From a virus: 64,000 nucleotides of DNA. This document shows positions 18,318 through 26,611 of this stretch, in pieces. Position numbers and translations under genes: made by a program. Position 1 is the stretch's first letter, and the number at the start of each line of letters is the position of its first letter. The notes beneath the pieces were generated by a model. It saw only the letters and a program-made list of their open reading frames with translations, was not told the DNA's origin and searched no databases. The stretch is from IMG/VR virus record IMGVR_UViG_3300042868_010462, positions 1 to 64,000 of that record. One strand, 5' to 3'.

Positions 18318-19031
18318 ATGTTAATCAAACAACCAATTACTAAGATTTTATTTATGGACATTGAAACAGTTGGGGGTTGTCCCAACTATGATGTGTGTTC
18401 TAATTTAAACCCATCTGTGGCTGACCAATTTGACAAATATTTTGATTGGTTCTTGAAAAGGTTTCCTGAAGATAACGAAATTAAAGAAGACCAAAAAAAT
18501 ATTGTATTTTCAAGTAGAGCTGGTTTAGTTCCTGAATTTGCAAAAATTATTTGTGTTAGTTTTGCATTTGTTTTAGATGATGGGTCTGTTAGAAAACAAA
18601 CATTTTCAAATGATAATGAACATCAATTGTTGAAAGATGTTCAAGGTTTATTAAACAAATGTGCAAAGTTAGATTTTTGGTTGTGTGGACATAATTTGAA
18701 AAACTTTGATATCCCAATGTTGGCAAAACGTATGATTATTAATGGATTGATGCCTCCGGCACTTCTTCCATCATATGATACAAAACCTTGGGAAATCAAA
18801 GCAATTGATACCAAAGAAATTTGGCAATATGGGGCATATTCTTCAATTGGGTCACTCGATTTATTATGTTCTACTATGGATATACCAACTCCAAAGGATG
18901 GTGAGGTAAAAGGTGATAAAGTTCACTCAGAATATTGGGAAAAACAAAACATCAAGGGTATTAGTGAATATTGTGAAAAAGATGTTGATGTCTTAATTCA
19001 AATAATTAAAAAGTTAAAAGAACTCAGATAA
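18318..19031 (+). CDS. DEDD-family 3'-5' exonuclease (PolB exonuclease-like)
   Basis: 237 residues. Exo I: FMDIET with Asp14 and Glu16; Exo II: CGHNLKNFDIP; Exo III: YCEKDVDVLI, the DEDDy pattern of the predicted 3'-5' exonucleases related to the PolB exonuclease domain. No polymerase domain follows. Probably acts in DNA replication or repair, or trimming of ends during recombination. Stop overlaps the dUTPase N-half start as TAATG. Confidence 0.8.
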   Translation: MLIKQPITKILFMDIETVGGCPNYDVCSNLNPSVADQFDKYFDWFLKRFPEDNEIKEDQKNIVFSSRAGLVPEFAKIICVSFAFVLDDGSVRKQTFSNDNEHQLLKDVQGLLNKCAKLDFWLCGHNLKNFDIPMLAKRMIINGLMPPALLPSYDTKPWEIKAIDTKEIWQYGAYSSIGSLDLLCSTMDIPTPKDGEVKGDKVHSEYWEKQNIKGISEYCEKDVDVLIQIIKKLKELR

Positions 19032-19708
19032 TGCAAGGAAATATGAAAGATTTGTTTAAACAAGTCGATGATTTACAAAATTATTTAAAAGGAAAGGAAG
19101 ATGAAATAGATTACAATATTATCTATGAAACTTATGGAGTTGACATTAAACAACTAGAACAAGAAATGTTGAATTATGTCCCCAAACAAATACTTGGTTA
19201 CACTAAACTTAATCCCGATGCTATTGACCCTAGTTACAATTATATAAGTGACTCAGGCTTTGACTTGTACTCAACAGAAGAAATTGTTGTAAACCCATTA
19301 GGTAGAGCTTTAATACCAACAGGATTGGCCTTTGACATCAAAGATGGTTATGAAATACAAGTAAGGTCAAAAAGTGGTTTAGCAATAAATCAGGGTTTAT
19401 TTGTATTAAATTCACCAGGAACTGTGGATTGTTTTTCTGAAGATATGAAAATTTTAACTATAAATGGTGAAAAACATATTAAGGATTTAAAAATAAATGA
19501 TATAGTATTTTCATTCAATGAAAAAAGTTTAGAAATTGAAAAAGATATTGTTCTTAAAATTTTTGACACTAATGTACAAGATATATTGAAAATTGAGACT
19601 GAAGAAGGTGTACTTGAGGTAACCCCCAATTCAGAAATTTATACAAATAAAGGGATTGTTTTGGCCAAAGATTTACAAGAAAATGATGAGATAATTGTAT
19701 TTTTTTAA
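19031..19708 (+). CDS. dut: dUTPase N-terminal half fused to split-intein N fragment
   Basis: 225 residues. Residues 1-50 are an unusual helical extension; 60-133 are the dUTPase N-extein with motif 1 SDSGFDLYS, motif 2 VRSKSGLA and the start of motif 3 SPGTVD. At Cys134 an intein N fragment begins (CFSEDMKILTINGEKHIKDL, block A), continues to a block B segment VTPNSEIYT and ends in DLQENDEIIVFF before a TAA. The block B His is replaced by Ser201. The protein breaks off directly after the motif 3 Asp, so activity requires ligation to the C-half at 20616. dUTPase normally converts dUTP to dUMP and PPi, keeping uracil out of DNA. Confidence 0.9.
   Translation: MQGNMKDLFKQVDDLQNYLKGKEDEIDYNIIYETYGVDIKQLEQEMLNYVPKQILGYTKLNPDAIDPSYNYISDSGFDLYSTEEIVVNPLGRALIPTGLAFDIKDGYEIQVRSKSGLAINQGLFVLNSPGTVDCFSEDMKILTINGEKHIKDLKINDIVFSFNEKSLEIEKDIVLKIFDTNVQDILKIETEEGVLEVTPNSEIYTNKGIVLAKDLQENDEIIVFF
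19430..19705 (+). mobile_element. Split intein, N fragment (92 aa)
   Basis: Intein coding part from Cys134 (codon 19430-19432) to the last sense codon. Blocks A and B are recognisable; there is no endonuclease domain in cis. Insertion lies in dUTPase motif 3, between the catalytic Asp and the residue that becomes Cys+1 in the C-half, a conserved active-site location typical for inteins. Confidence 0.85.
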
Positions 19709-19717
19709 CCAAGATAC

Positions 19718-19725
19718 TATTTATC
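19718..19725 (+). promoter_or_regulatory. Candidate phage promoter element TATTTATC
   Basis: TATTTATC lies in the 33-base gap after the N-fragment stop and 16 bases before ATG 19742, so the endonuclease may be transcribed on its own. Confidence 0.3.
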
Positions 19726-19741
19726 AATAAAGATAATAAGT

Positions 19742-20635
19742 ATGTCAGTAAAATGTAAAATTTGTGGGATTGAAAAACAATATTCAATTGTTGAACATTT
19801 AAAATTTGAACATAAATTAACCTCAAAAGAATACAAAGAGTTATATCCAGGTAATTTAGTTAAATCAAAAGAATATGCAACAATATTTTCAGAGAAACAA
19901 AAAACTAAATGGAGTGATACTGAATATAAACAAAAAATGACAAAATCTAGACAAGTATCCCATAATAAATCTGAATTCAAAAATAAAATGTCTAATATTA
20001 TAAAAAAGAGACATAAAGAAACACCCGAAATCTATTCAGGTTTTACCAATTGGCATAAAAGTGAAAAATTTAAAGAGTGGGTCAAATCTGAAGATAGAAT
20101 AAAAAAAATATCAAAAACATCAAAAGAAAGATGGGAAAATGAGGAGTATAGACAAAAAACAATCAAATCAATCGTAAAAGTGTTGGGTGATGGTAGATGT
20201 GAAAAAGGAAAAGAGTTTAGGGAAAATATGTCAAAAATTATTTCTGAATTATATAGTACAGGTAAATTAAGTAATACAAGTAACAAATATAAAACAGGAA
20301 AATATGAATCAAAGGAAAATGAAACCTTTTTATATTCATCCTCATATGAATTGGAAACTATGATTTTTTTTGACTCAGTTAATTTTATAAAAAGATGGAC
20401 GAACAAACATGGTATTCGAATAAGATATTTTTATAATGGACTACACAGAAACTATGTTCCTGATTTTTACATTGAATTAGCCAATGGTAAAATCTTTTTA
20501 ATTGAACTAAAGGGGTGGGAAACTGAGGAAGTATTAGTAAAACAACAATTTGCATTAAAAGAATACCCAAACTATAAATTGTTTTACTCAGTTGAAGAAC
20601 TAAAAAATTTTATATATGAAAACAACGAAGATTAA
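19742..20635 (+). CDS. Free-standing PD-(D/E)XK homing endonuclease inside split dut locus
   Basis: 297 residues. Starts with a zinc-finger-like Cys5-X2-Cys8 ... His19-X4-His24 followed by SKEYKELYPG, as in MucR/Ros-like finger modules found in homing endonucleases. The middle (about 45-170) has repeated Lys-rich helices of NUMOD type (for example EYKQKMTKSRQVSHNKSEF). The C-terminal part holds YVPDFYIELANGKIFLIELK, the D-x(n)-E-x-K core of PD-(D/E)XK nucleases. Its last 20 bases overlap the intein C-fragment gene. Likely mobilises the whole dUTPase split-intein locus. Confidence 0.85.
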   Translation: MSVKCKICGIEKQYSIVEHLKFEHKLTSKEYKELYPGNLVKSKEYATIFSEKQKTKWSDTEYKQKMTKSRQVSHNKSEFKNKMSNIIKKRHKETPEIYSGFTNWHKSEKFKEWVKSEDRIKKISKTSKERWENEEYRQKTIKSIVKVLGDGRCEKGKEFRENMSKIISELYSTGKLSNTSNKYKTGKYESKENETFLYSSSYELETMIFFDSVNFIKRWTNKHGIRIRYFYNGLHRNYVPDFYIELANGKIFLIELKGWETEEVLVKQQFALKEYPNYKLFYSVEELKNFIYENNED

Positions 20636-20723
20636 AAAAATAACATCAGAAAAAAAACAAACTTATGATATAACAGTAAGTAATAATCATAACTTCTTTT
20701 GTAATAGTCATTTGATACATAAT
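20616..20723 (+). mobile_element. Split intein, C fragment (36 aa)
   Basis: 36 codons from ATG to Asn36. Length and blocks match natural split-intein C fragments (about 35-40 residues). With the 92-residue N fragment the total of 128 residues is mini-intein size. Confidence 0.85.
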
Positions 20724-20918
20724 TGCGGTTATTTGGGTGAAGTAAAAGTTATAATATTTAATACGAATTCAGACCAAGTAACAATAAAAAAAGGAATGAA
20801 AATTGCACAAGCAGTTTTATGTCCAGTAATAAACGGAAAATATGTTGATTTGGAACTAAAGAAAGATTTAGGTCAAAAAGACAGAGGTGATAACGGATTT
20901 GGCTCAACAGGAATATGA
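20616..20918 (+). CDS. dut: Split-intein C fragment fused to dUTPase C-terminal half
   Basis: 100 residues. Residues 1-36 are intein C fragment with block F (YDITVSNNHNFF) and block G (SHLIHN, with penultimate His35 and terminal Asn36). Cys37 is the +1 nucleophile, followed by the dUTPase C-extein GYLGEVKVIIFN (rest of motif 3), motif 4 GMKIAQAVLCPV and the P-loop-like motif 5 RGDNGFGSTGI. Joined to the N-half, the extein is about 197 residues with all five dUTPase motifs. Stop overlaps the next gene as ATGA. Confidence 0.9.
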   Translation: MKTTKIKKITSEKKQTYDITVSNNHNFFCNSHLIHNCGYLGEVKVIIFNTNSDQVTIKKGMKIAQAVLCPVINGKYVDLELKKDLGQKDRGDNGFGSTGI

Positions 20919-22429
20919 TTACTATAATATACTCAACACATAAGAACGAAGAATATAATTCTAAATTTAAGACCCACCTAATTAATAGTGTGGGTCTTAG
21001 TGATGTTCAAATATTGGAATATCAAAATAATAATCAATATTCTTTAGCTCAAGTTTACAATAGTGGAATAACTGAATCAATTTATGATATTGTGGTATGT
21101 TGTCACAATGATATTAAATTAGAAAAAAATTGGGGTCAAAAATTATTAAATGATTTTAATAATAACCCTGAATTTGGAATAATTGGTAAAGCAGGTTCTT
21201 GTTATTTCCCTGAATCAGGAATTTATTGGGAAAGGATGAAACAAACTATGGTTGGTCAAGTTTGGCATCAACCTGAAGGACAAAAAAAATGGTTGAGTTT
21301 GTATTCACCAAAAGTACCCTTTATTATTCCAGTTGTAACAATTGATGGTTTATTTATATCTTTTAATAAAAACAAACTTAAACATAAGTTCGATGAAACT
21401 ATTGGAAAGTTTCACTTTTATGACCATAGTTTTACAATTCCAAATTATTTAGATGATGTAAAAATTGGAGTAACATCTTCATTTGAAATAACACATGAAT
21501 CTATTGGTCAACCAAATCAAGAATTTTGGGAATCTAAAGAAGTTTTTCTCACAAAATATAAAAATAAATTACCATTAGATTTAAAACCTGAAAAGGTATA
21601 TGTCCCTGAAATTATTGGGAAAAATTTAGATAAAAAAGATAAAGTAGCCATAATAATCCCAACAAAGGGAAAATTAGATTTATTATTCCAATGTTTAGAA
21701 TCATTTTATTTAAATTGTGATTCTAATTTTTTTGACATTTTTATAGCTGATACAGGTTCTTCTTCGGAAGAATTATCAAGTATTGAAAATACGATTATGT
21801 CATACAAAAATATAAAATTAATTAAATATTCATTTTATAATTTTGCAAAGATAAATAATGATGTTGTGAAAAATTATGTAGGTAAACAATATGAATACAT
21901 TTTGTTTTGTAATAATGACATCAAAATTTTGAACAACGTAATATACAGTATGATTAAAGTTTTCAAAGATAACCCAAAAGTTGGTACTGTAGGTTGTAGG
22001 CTTCACTTTGAAGACAATACAATTCAACATGATGGTGTTATAATGTTTATAAGAGATAATAATCAATTAGGTGTAACACATAAAAATCTAAGTACATATT
22101 ATTCCTATAGTTTAGGGTTAAATAAAAATTTTGGTAATACAGGTGGATTGATGATGATAAGAAGATTCACATTTGAAAAGTGTGGTTTCTTTTGTGAAGA
22201 ATATGATAGTTGTTTTGAAGACGTTCAACTTAATGGAACTACTTTACTTTTAGGTTTAGATAACTATTGTGATGGTAATTCAGTTGCCTACCACTATGAA
22301 AGTCAAACAAGAGGAAAAGATGATGTTGCAAAAAATAAAGAAATGAATGATTTTTTTAAAACCTTGTTACCTTTTTTGATAAAAAATTTTACTAAATTAA
22401 TGAATAGAGTTCCGATATATAAAATATGA
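20915..22429 (+). CDS. Two-domain GT2-type glycosyltransferase
   Basis: 504 residues. Domain 1 (about 1-230) has a GT-A-like core with CCHNDIKLE near residues 62-70; domain 2 (about 243-490) begins VAIIIPTKGKLDLLFQCLES, a classical GT2 start, with FCNNDIKIL and a later DSCFEDVQL region as candidate metal and catalytic positions. Two active sites could add two sugars in turn. Starts inside the dUTPase C-half stop (ATGA), so the glycan island is transcriptionally continuous with the dUTPase locus. Confidence 0.8.
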   Translation: MITIIYSTHKNEEYNSKFKTHLINSVGLSDVQILEYQNNNQYSLAQVYNSGITESIYDIVVCCHNDIKLEKNWGQKLLNDFNNNPEFGIIGKAGSCYFPESGIYWERMKQTMVGQVWHQPEGQKKWLSLYSPKVPFIIPVVTIDGLFISFNKNKLKHKFDETIGKFHFYDHSFTIPNYLDDVKIGVTSSFEITHESIGQPNQEFWESKEVFLTKYKNKLPLDLKPEKVYVPEIIGKNLDKKDKVAIIIPTKGKLDLLFQCLESFYLNCDSNFFDIFIADTGSSSEELSSIENTIMSYKNIKLIKYSFYNFAKINNDVVKNYVGKQYEYILFCNNDIKILNNVIYSMIKVFKDNPKVGTVGCRLHFEDNTIQHDGVIMFIRDNNQLGVTHKNLSTYYSYSLGLNKNFGNTGGLMMIRRFTFEKCGFFCEEYDSCFEDVQLNGTTLLLGLDNYCDGNSVAYHYESQTRGKDDVAKNKEMNDFFKTLLPFLIKNFTKLMNRVPIYKI

Positions 22430-22977
22430 TTACGTTTATAATCCCATCCTTGAATAGACCATCTTTGAAAAATTCAGTACAATCTTTAATAAATCAAACT
22501 GAACAAAATTGGAAAGCCATCATAGTTTATGATGGTGTTGATGGTCAATCGTTTGAGGATAATCGAATAACAACCTTAAAAGTAGATAAACTTGGTAGTT
22601 TTAGTTCTCATCATGGTATGGCTGGATTAGTTCGTAATTTTGGTATTGAAAAATGTGACACTGAATGGATTGGATTTTTGGATGATGACGATACTATTGA
22701 TTCAAGGTATGTTGAAACTTTACAAAAAAAATATTCAAAATATGATTTAGTTGTTTGGAGAATGAAGTTCAAGAATGGAATGATTATCCCAAGATTAACT
22801 AATGATAACTTAATTTTTGGTAATGTTGGTATTTCTTTCTGTTATAAAAATAAATTTAAAAACGTTAAATTCGAAGATAATAGAGATGGTGAAGATTTTG
22901 ATTTTATTAGTAATCTTAAAAAAAATACCTCAAATTACATAATAACCCCTGAAATTTTTTATAACGTTAGTCATTAA
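22426..22977 (+). CDS. Small GT2 glycosyltransferase
   Basis: 183 residues, compact GT-A fold. Starts ITFIIPSLNRPSLKNSVQSL, the GT2 N-terminal strand and helix, with the metal-binding run FLDDDDTID at residues 84-92 and a later GEDFDF acid motif. Overlaps both neighbours (ATGA upstream, TAATG downstream). Shorter than many GT2 enzymes but includes both acid motifs, so likely complete. Confidence 0.8.
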   Translation: MITFIIPSLNRPSLKNSVQSLINQTEQNWKAIIVYDGVDGQSFEDNRITTLKVDKLGSFSSHHGMAGLVRNFGIEKCDTEWIGFLDDDDTIDSRYVETLQKKYSKYDLVVWRMKFKNGMIIPRLTNDNLIFGNVGISFCYKNKFKNVKFEDNRDGEDFDFISNLKKNTSNYIITPEIFYNVSH

Positions 22978-23606
22978 TGAAATTATTTGAAAGATTTGAT
23001 AAAGTTTTTTGTATTAATCTAAAAAGACGACCTGAAAGACTCGAACAATTTAAGGAAGAAGTTGATAAATTTGACTTGGGGAATTTTGAAACTTTTGAAG
23101 CTATTGATGGTAATACAATAGCTCAAAATAATTTGGGAGTACTAAAACCAAGTGAAAAAGGTCTAATTGAAAGTAATATTAAAATACTTAAAAATTGTAT
23201 TGAAAAAAAATATAGTAGTGTGTTGATTATAGAGGACGATTGTTTATTCACTGATGAAATTAATAAAATAGATTCATATTTTGATTGTTTACCAAATGAT
23301 TGGGAAATGTTGTATATGGGTGGAAATCATAATACACATATTAAAATAAATCCACCTGAAATCATTAATGAAAAAGTGTATAAATTACATAGTACGTATT
23401 CAACTCATTTTGTTGCTATAAAAAATGTAATTTTTGAATACGTTTTGAATGAATTACAAAATAATCAGTTACCTTTAGATGTAACATATACAAAAATACA
23501 AAAAAATAAAAGAGTATATTGTTTTTATCCAGCAATTGCAAAACAAAGAAATGGTTACTCAGATATCCAACATAGTTTTGTTGACTATGATTGGTTGATT
23601 AAATAA
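22977..23606 (+). CDS. GT25 family glycosyltransferase
   Basis: 209 residues. NLKRRPERLEQF at 14-25 is the GT25 signature near the donor site and LIIEDDCLF at about 83-91 the metal-binding EDD. GT25 enzymes typically add galactose or similar sugars to LPS cores. A second GT25-like gene lies at 32455. Confidence 0.8.
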   Translation: MKLFERFDKVFCINLKRRPERLEQFKEEVDKFDLGNFETFEAIDGNTIAQNNLGVLKPSEKGLIESNIKILKNCIEKKYSSVLIIEDDCLFTDEINKIDSYFDCLPNDWEMLYMGGNHNTHIKINPPEIINEKVYKLHSTYSTHFVAIKNVIFEYVLNELQNNQLPLDVTYTKIQKNKRVYCFYPAIAKQRNGYSDIQHSFVDYDWLIK

Positions 23607-23614
23607 AAAATTGT

Positions 23615-24436
23615 ATGGAAACTAACTTTTTTACAAGTTTTTTAATGGGCGGTTTGGGTAATCAAATGTTTCAGATTTCCCATGCTTACGCTCAAGGGTT
23701 AAAACACAAAACAAAAGTAATTTTTAAACCAACCGCCTACACTCCAATGCAGGCAAACAAACCTGACAAGTATTTTGATAACATTTATAGAAAAATAAAG
23801 TTTGATAACTTTAGTTGTGAATTACATAGAGTTGTTGGTACATGGGATTTCAAAGAAATTATACCCCCTAATGGAAAAAATATAGAGTTTTATGGTTATT
23901 TCCAAAGTAGTAAAAATTTTTATGGTTTTGATGATGATATTAGGAATTTATTTAAACCAAATGTTTCTTTTTTTGAAAAAATAAGTAAAAAGTTCCCGAA
24001 ATTGGATTTTTCAAACAGTGTATCACTACACATTCGTAGGGGGGATTATTTAAAAATTCCAAAGATTTTACCTCCATTAGATGTGTCATATTATGAGAAT
24101 TGTATAAATAAAATTGACTACTATGAAAATATCTTTGTTTTCAGTGATGAAATAAGTTGGGCAAAACAAAATTTAAAATTTAAAAATTTAATTTTTGTGG
24201 AGGGCTTAGAAGATTATGAAGAACTATGGATGATGAGTTTATGTAAAATTAATATTATGTCCAATTCAACATTTTCTTGGTGGGGAAGTTTCTTGAATAG
24301 TAACAAAGATAAAAAAGTTTTTGTTCCAAATATTTGGTTCGGTCCTAATGGCGAAAAAAACTTTAATGATTTGTATGAATCCGATTGGGAAAAAATAAAT
24401 GTAAACTTTTTAAACGATAAATTAATATGTTATTAG
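23615..24436 (+). CDS. GT11 alpha-1,2-fucosyltransferase-like protein
   Basis: 273 residues. GGLGNQMFQ at 12-20, SLHIRRGDY at about 137-145 and SNSTFSWWG in the C-terminal third are the GT11 motifs that bind GDP-fucose. GDP-fucose itself can be made by the Gmd and Fcl genes at the end of the same island, so donor and transferase are encoded together. Overlaps the next gene by 10 bases. Confidence 0.88.
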   Translation: METNFFTSFLMGGLGNQMFQISHAYAQGLKHKTKVIFKPTAYTPMQANKPDKYFDNIYRKIKFDNFSCELHRVVGTWDFKEIIPPNGKNIEFYGYFQSSKNFYGFDDDIRNLFKPNVSFFEKISKKFPKLDFSNSVSLHIRRGDYLKIPKILPPLDVSYYENCINKIDYYENIFVFSDEISWAKQNLKFKNLIFVEGLEDYEELWMMSLCKINIMSNSTFSWWGSFLNSNKDKKVFVPNIWFGPNGEKNFNDLYESDWEKINVNFLNDKLICY

Positions 24437-25050
24437 ATTTCGAAGAATTAATTAAAAAATATAATCTAAAGATTCGGGGAGTAATCCATATTGGTGCACA
24501 TTATGGACAAGAACATCAAATTTATAAAAATGAAAATATTAGTAATATTGTATATTTTGAACCTTTGTTAAAAAATTTTCAAGTATTAAAAGAAAATGTT
24601 AAAGATGAAGCTATTCTGTTTAATTTAGCTTTAGGGTGTGAAAAAAATGAAATAGAAATGTTTGTGGAAAATAACAATTTAGGTCAATCATCATCAATAT
24701 TAGAACCACACCTCCATCTTCAACAATATCCAATAATACAATTTGATAAAAAAGAACTTGTAAAAATGGAAAAGTTAGATGATATTGATATAACATTCGA
24801 ACATTATAACCTAATAAATATTGATGTTCAAGGATATGAACTAAATGTTTTTTGTGGAGCTAAAAAAGTTTTGGAAAAAATCGATTACATAATCAGTGAA
24901 GTAAATAGAGCTGATTTGTATAAAAATTGTACAAAAGTAGAAGAATTAGATTTATTCTTGAAAACATATGGATTCGAACGAGTTGAAACTTCTTGGGTTG
25001 GAAATACATGGGGGGACGCTCTTTATATTAAAAAAAATGATACTTTATAA
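24427..25050 (+). CDS. FkbM-type methyltransferase, copy 1
   Basis: 207 residues. GVIHIGAHYGQE is the SAM-binding loop, followed by IVYFEPLLKNFQVL and later NIDVQGYELNVFCGA, the FkbM hallmark. These enzymes O-methylate sugars in surface glycans. Third-position partner of the GT11 and GT10 genes flanking it; a similar GT10-FkbM pair recurs at 30946-32455. Confidence 0.83.
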   Translation: MLLDFEELIKKYNLKIRGVIHIGAHYGQEHQIYKNENISNIVYFEPLLKNFQVLKENVKDEAILFNLALGCEKNEIEMFVENNNLGQSSSILEPHLHLQQYPIIQFDKKELVKMEKLDDIDITFEHYNLINIDVQGYELNVFCGAKKVLEKIDYIISEVNRADLYKNCTKVEELDLFLKTYGFERVETSWVGNTWGDALYIKKNDTL

Positions 25051-25849
25051 ACTACCTATTTACGACAAAAAATTTGACCACTCTTATTCTTCTAGTTGGT
25101 ATCACAAACCAGAAAAATTTGAGTGGGTAAGAAATGATTACGATAATTTTGAGTTTATTGTTATCACAAACCTTTCAGATGTTGACAAATTCCCGAACAA
25201 AAAAGTAATTGGTTGGATAATAGAACCTCCAGCGATAGATTCAAGTCAATATGAGTATGCCAAAGAAAATCATTATAAATTTTTTAGGATTTTTACTTAC
25301 CACGAGAATTTACTTAGTATTTCAAACAAGTTTGATTTTTTACCGATAGGTGGTACTTGGATAGAAAATAATGAAAGAAAAATTTATGATAAAAATAAAC
25401 TTATTAACATTATTGTATCAGAAAAAAAAATAACTGAAGGACACAAACTTAGGCATCAAATTGTACAAAATTTTACAAATTTGGATATTATGGGTAGAGG
25501 TTATAAAATTTATAACAATAAAGTTGATATGTTAAAAGATTATATGTTTTCTATAGTGATTGAAAATGAAAAAATAAATTCACTTTTTACTGAAAAACTT
25601 ATAGATTGTTTTCTAACAGGTACTATTCCGATATATTATGGTTGTGAAAAAATATGTGAATTTTTTGATACTAAAGGCATTATAGTTTTTAATACTTTAA
25701 AGGAATTGGAAGATATTATAAACAAAATAACTATTGAGGATTATAATCAAAAAATTGATTTCGTTAAAAAAAATTTCGAATTAGCAAAGAATTACACGAT
25801 AGCTGATAATATTATTTTTGAAAAATTAAAAAAAGAAAAATTATTTTAA
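25037..25849 (+). CDS. GT10-like fucosyltransferase, copy 1
   Basis: 270 residues from ATG 25037, which overlaps the upstream stop by 14 bases; an upstream in-frame TTG would need a much longer overlap and is less likely. The C-terminal third has SIVIENEKINSLFTEKLIDC and TGTIPIYYG, the GDP-fucose-binding pattern of GT10 (alpha-1,3/1,4-fucosyltransferases). N-terminal half is divergent, as usual for the acceptor domain. Confidence 0.75.
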   Translation: MILYKLPIYDKKFDHSYSSSWYHKPEKFEWVRNDYDNFEFIVITNLSDVDKFPNKKVIGWIIEPPAIDSSQYEYAKENHYKFFRIFTYHENLLSISNKFDFLPIGGTWIENNERKIYDKNKLINIIVSEKKITEGHKLRHQIVQNFTNLDIMGRGYKIYNNKVDMLKDYMFSIVIENEKINSLFTEKLIDCFLTGTIPIYYGCEKICEFFDTKGIIVFNTLKELEDIINKITIEDYNQKIDFVKKNFELAKNYTIADNIIFEKLKKEKLF

Positions 25850-26611
25850 ATGGACTTCGATAAGAAAAAAATAGTAGAAAAGATTTTAAAGATTTCTTTT
25901 GAAAAAAATGAGGGTCATATACCAAGTTCCCTATCAATTTTGGACATTTTATTTGTGTTATACTCTAAGATTTTGGATGTAAACCGAATCAAAAAAAATG
26001 AAATAGATAGGGATAAATTTATTTTGAGTAAAGGTCATGCTTCTTTAGCAATATACTCTATTTTAGATGAGTTTGGTTTGTTAGAGGAAAACTTGGATAA
26101 TTTTTGTGACTTTAATAGTAAACTTGGTGGACATCCATCAGATAAAATAAATGGTATAGAAATATCTTCAGGTTCACTAGGACACGGATTACCAATAGCA
26201 GTTGGGATGGCAATTGGTCATAAAATTAGAAATTTTACATCAAAGATTTATGTTCTTGTTGGTGATGGAGAACTTAATGAAGGTACGAATTGGGAATCAT
26301 TTTTGTTAGGAGCACAACACAATTTAGATAATTTAGTTTGCATTTTAGATTATAATAAATCAAATGATAGAGCATTACACTTGAATAATTTAGAAGAAAA
26401 AATGAACTCCTTCGGTTGGGAAGTTGATGTTATTGATGGTCACAATTTGATTGAAATCGAAAAATCATTGTCAAAGAAAAACAAAAAACCAAAATTTATT
26501 TTGGCAAATACTATAAAAGGTAAAGGATGTAAAATTATGGAAAACAATCCCGAATGGCATCATAAATTTCCTAATTTAGAGGAATTAAAATTATTAATTG
26601 AAAATTTATGA
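25850..26611 (+). CDS. Transketolase N-terminal (TPP-binding) subunit
   Basis: 253 residues. Has GHIPSSLSILDIL, SKGHASLAIYSIL, SSGSLGHGLPIAVG and GDGELNEGTNWE followed by LDYNKSND, the GDG...N thiamine-diphosphate and metal site of transketolases. The pyrimidine-binding half is the separate next gene. Split transketolases transfer two-carbon units between sugars; here the pair lies within glycan genes, so supply or remodelling of a ketose/branched sugar is plausible but the substrate is unknown. Confidence 0.88.
   Translation: MDFDKKKIVEKILKISFEKNEGHIPSSLSILDILFVLYSKILDVNRIKKNEIDRDKFILSKGHASLAIYSILDEFGLLEENLDNFCDFNSKLGGHPSDKINGIEISSGSLGHGLPIAVGMAIGHKIRNFTSKIYVLVGDGELNEGTNWESFLLGAQHNLDNLVCILDYNKSNDRALHLNNLEEKMNSFGWEVDVIDGHNLIEIEKSLSKKNKKPKFILANTIKGKGCKIMENNPEWHHKFPNLEELKLLIENL

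Noticed and set aside
19706-19742. Stop codon after the intein N fragment as a frameshift or sequencing error in a normal cis-intein
   Set aside because: The stop is followed by a separate gap and a new ATG for the endonuclease, which ends in a different frame overlapping a third ATG. A single indel would not join the three frames.
19706-20616. Group I intron carrying the endonuclease
   Set aside because: The flanking coding ends are clear intein blocks (A/B and F/G) with Cys1 and Asn-Cys junctions, and I saw no conserved intron pairing elements.
24968-25036. Longer start for the first GT10-like gene
   Set aside because: It would overlap the FkbM gene by 83 bases from a non-ATG codon; ATG 25037 gives a typical short overlap.
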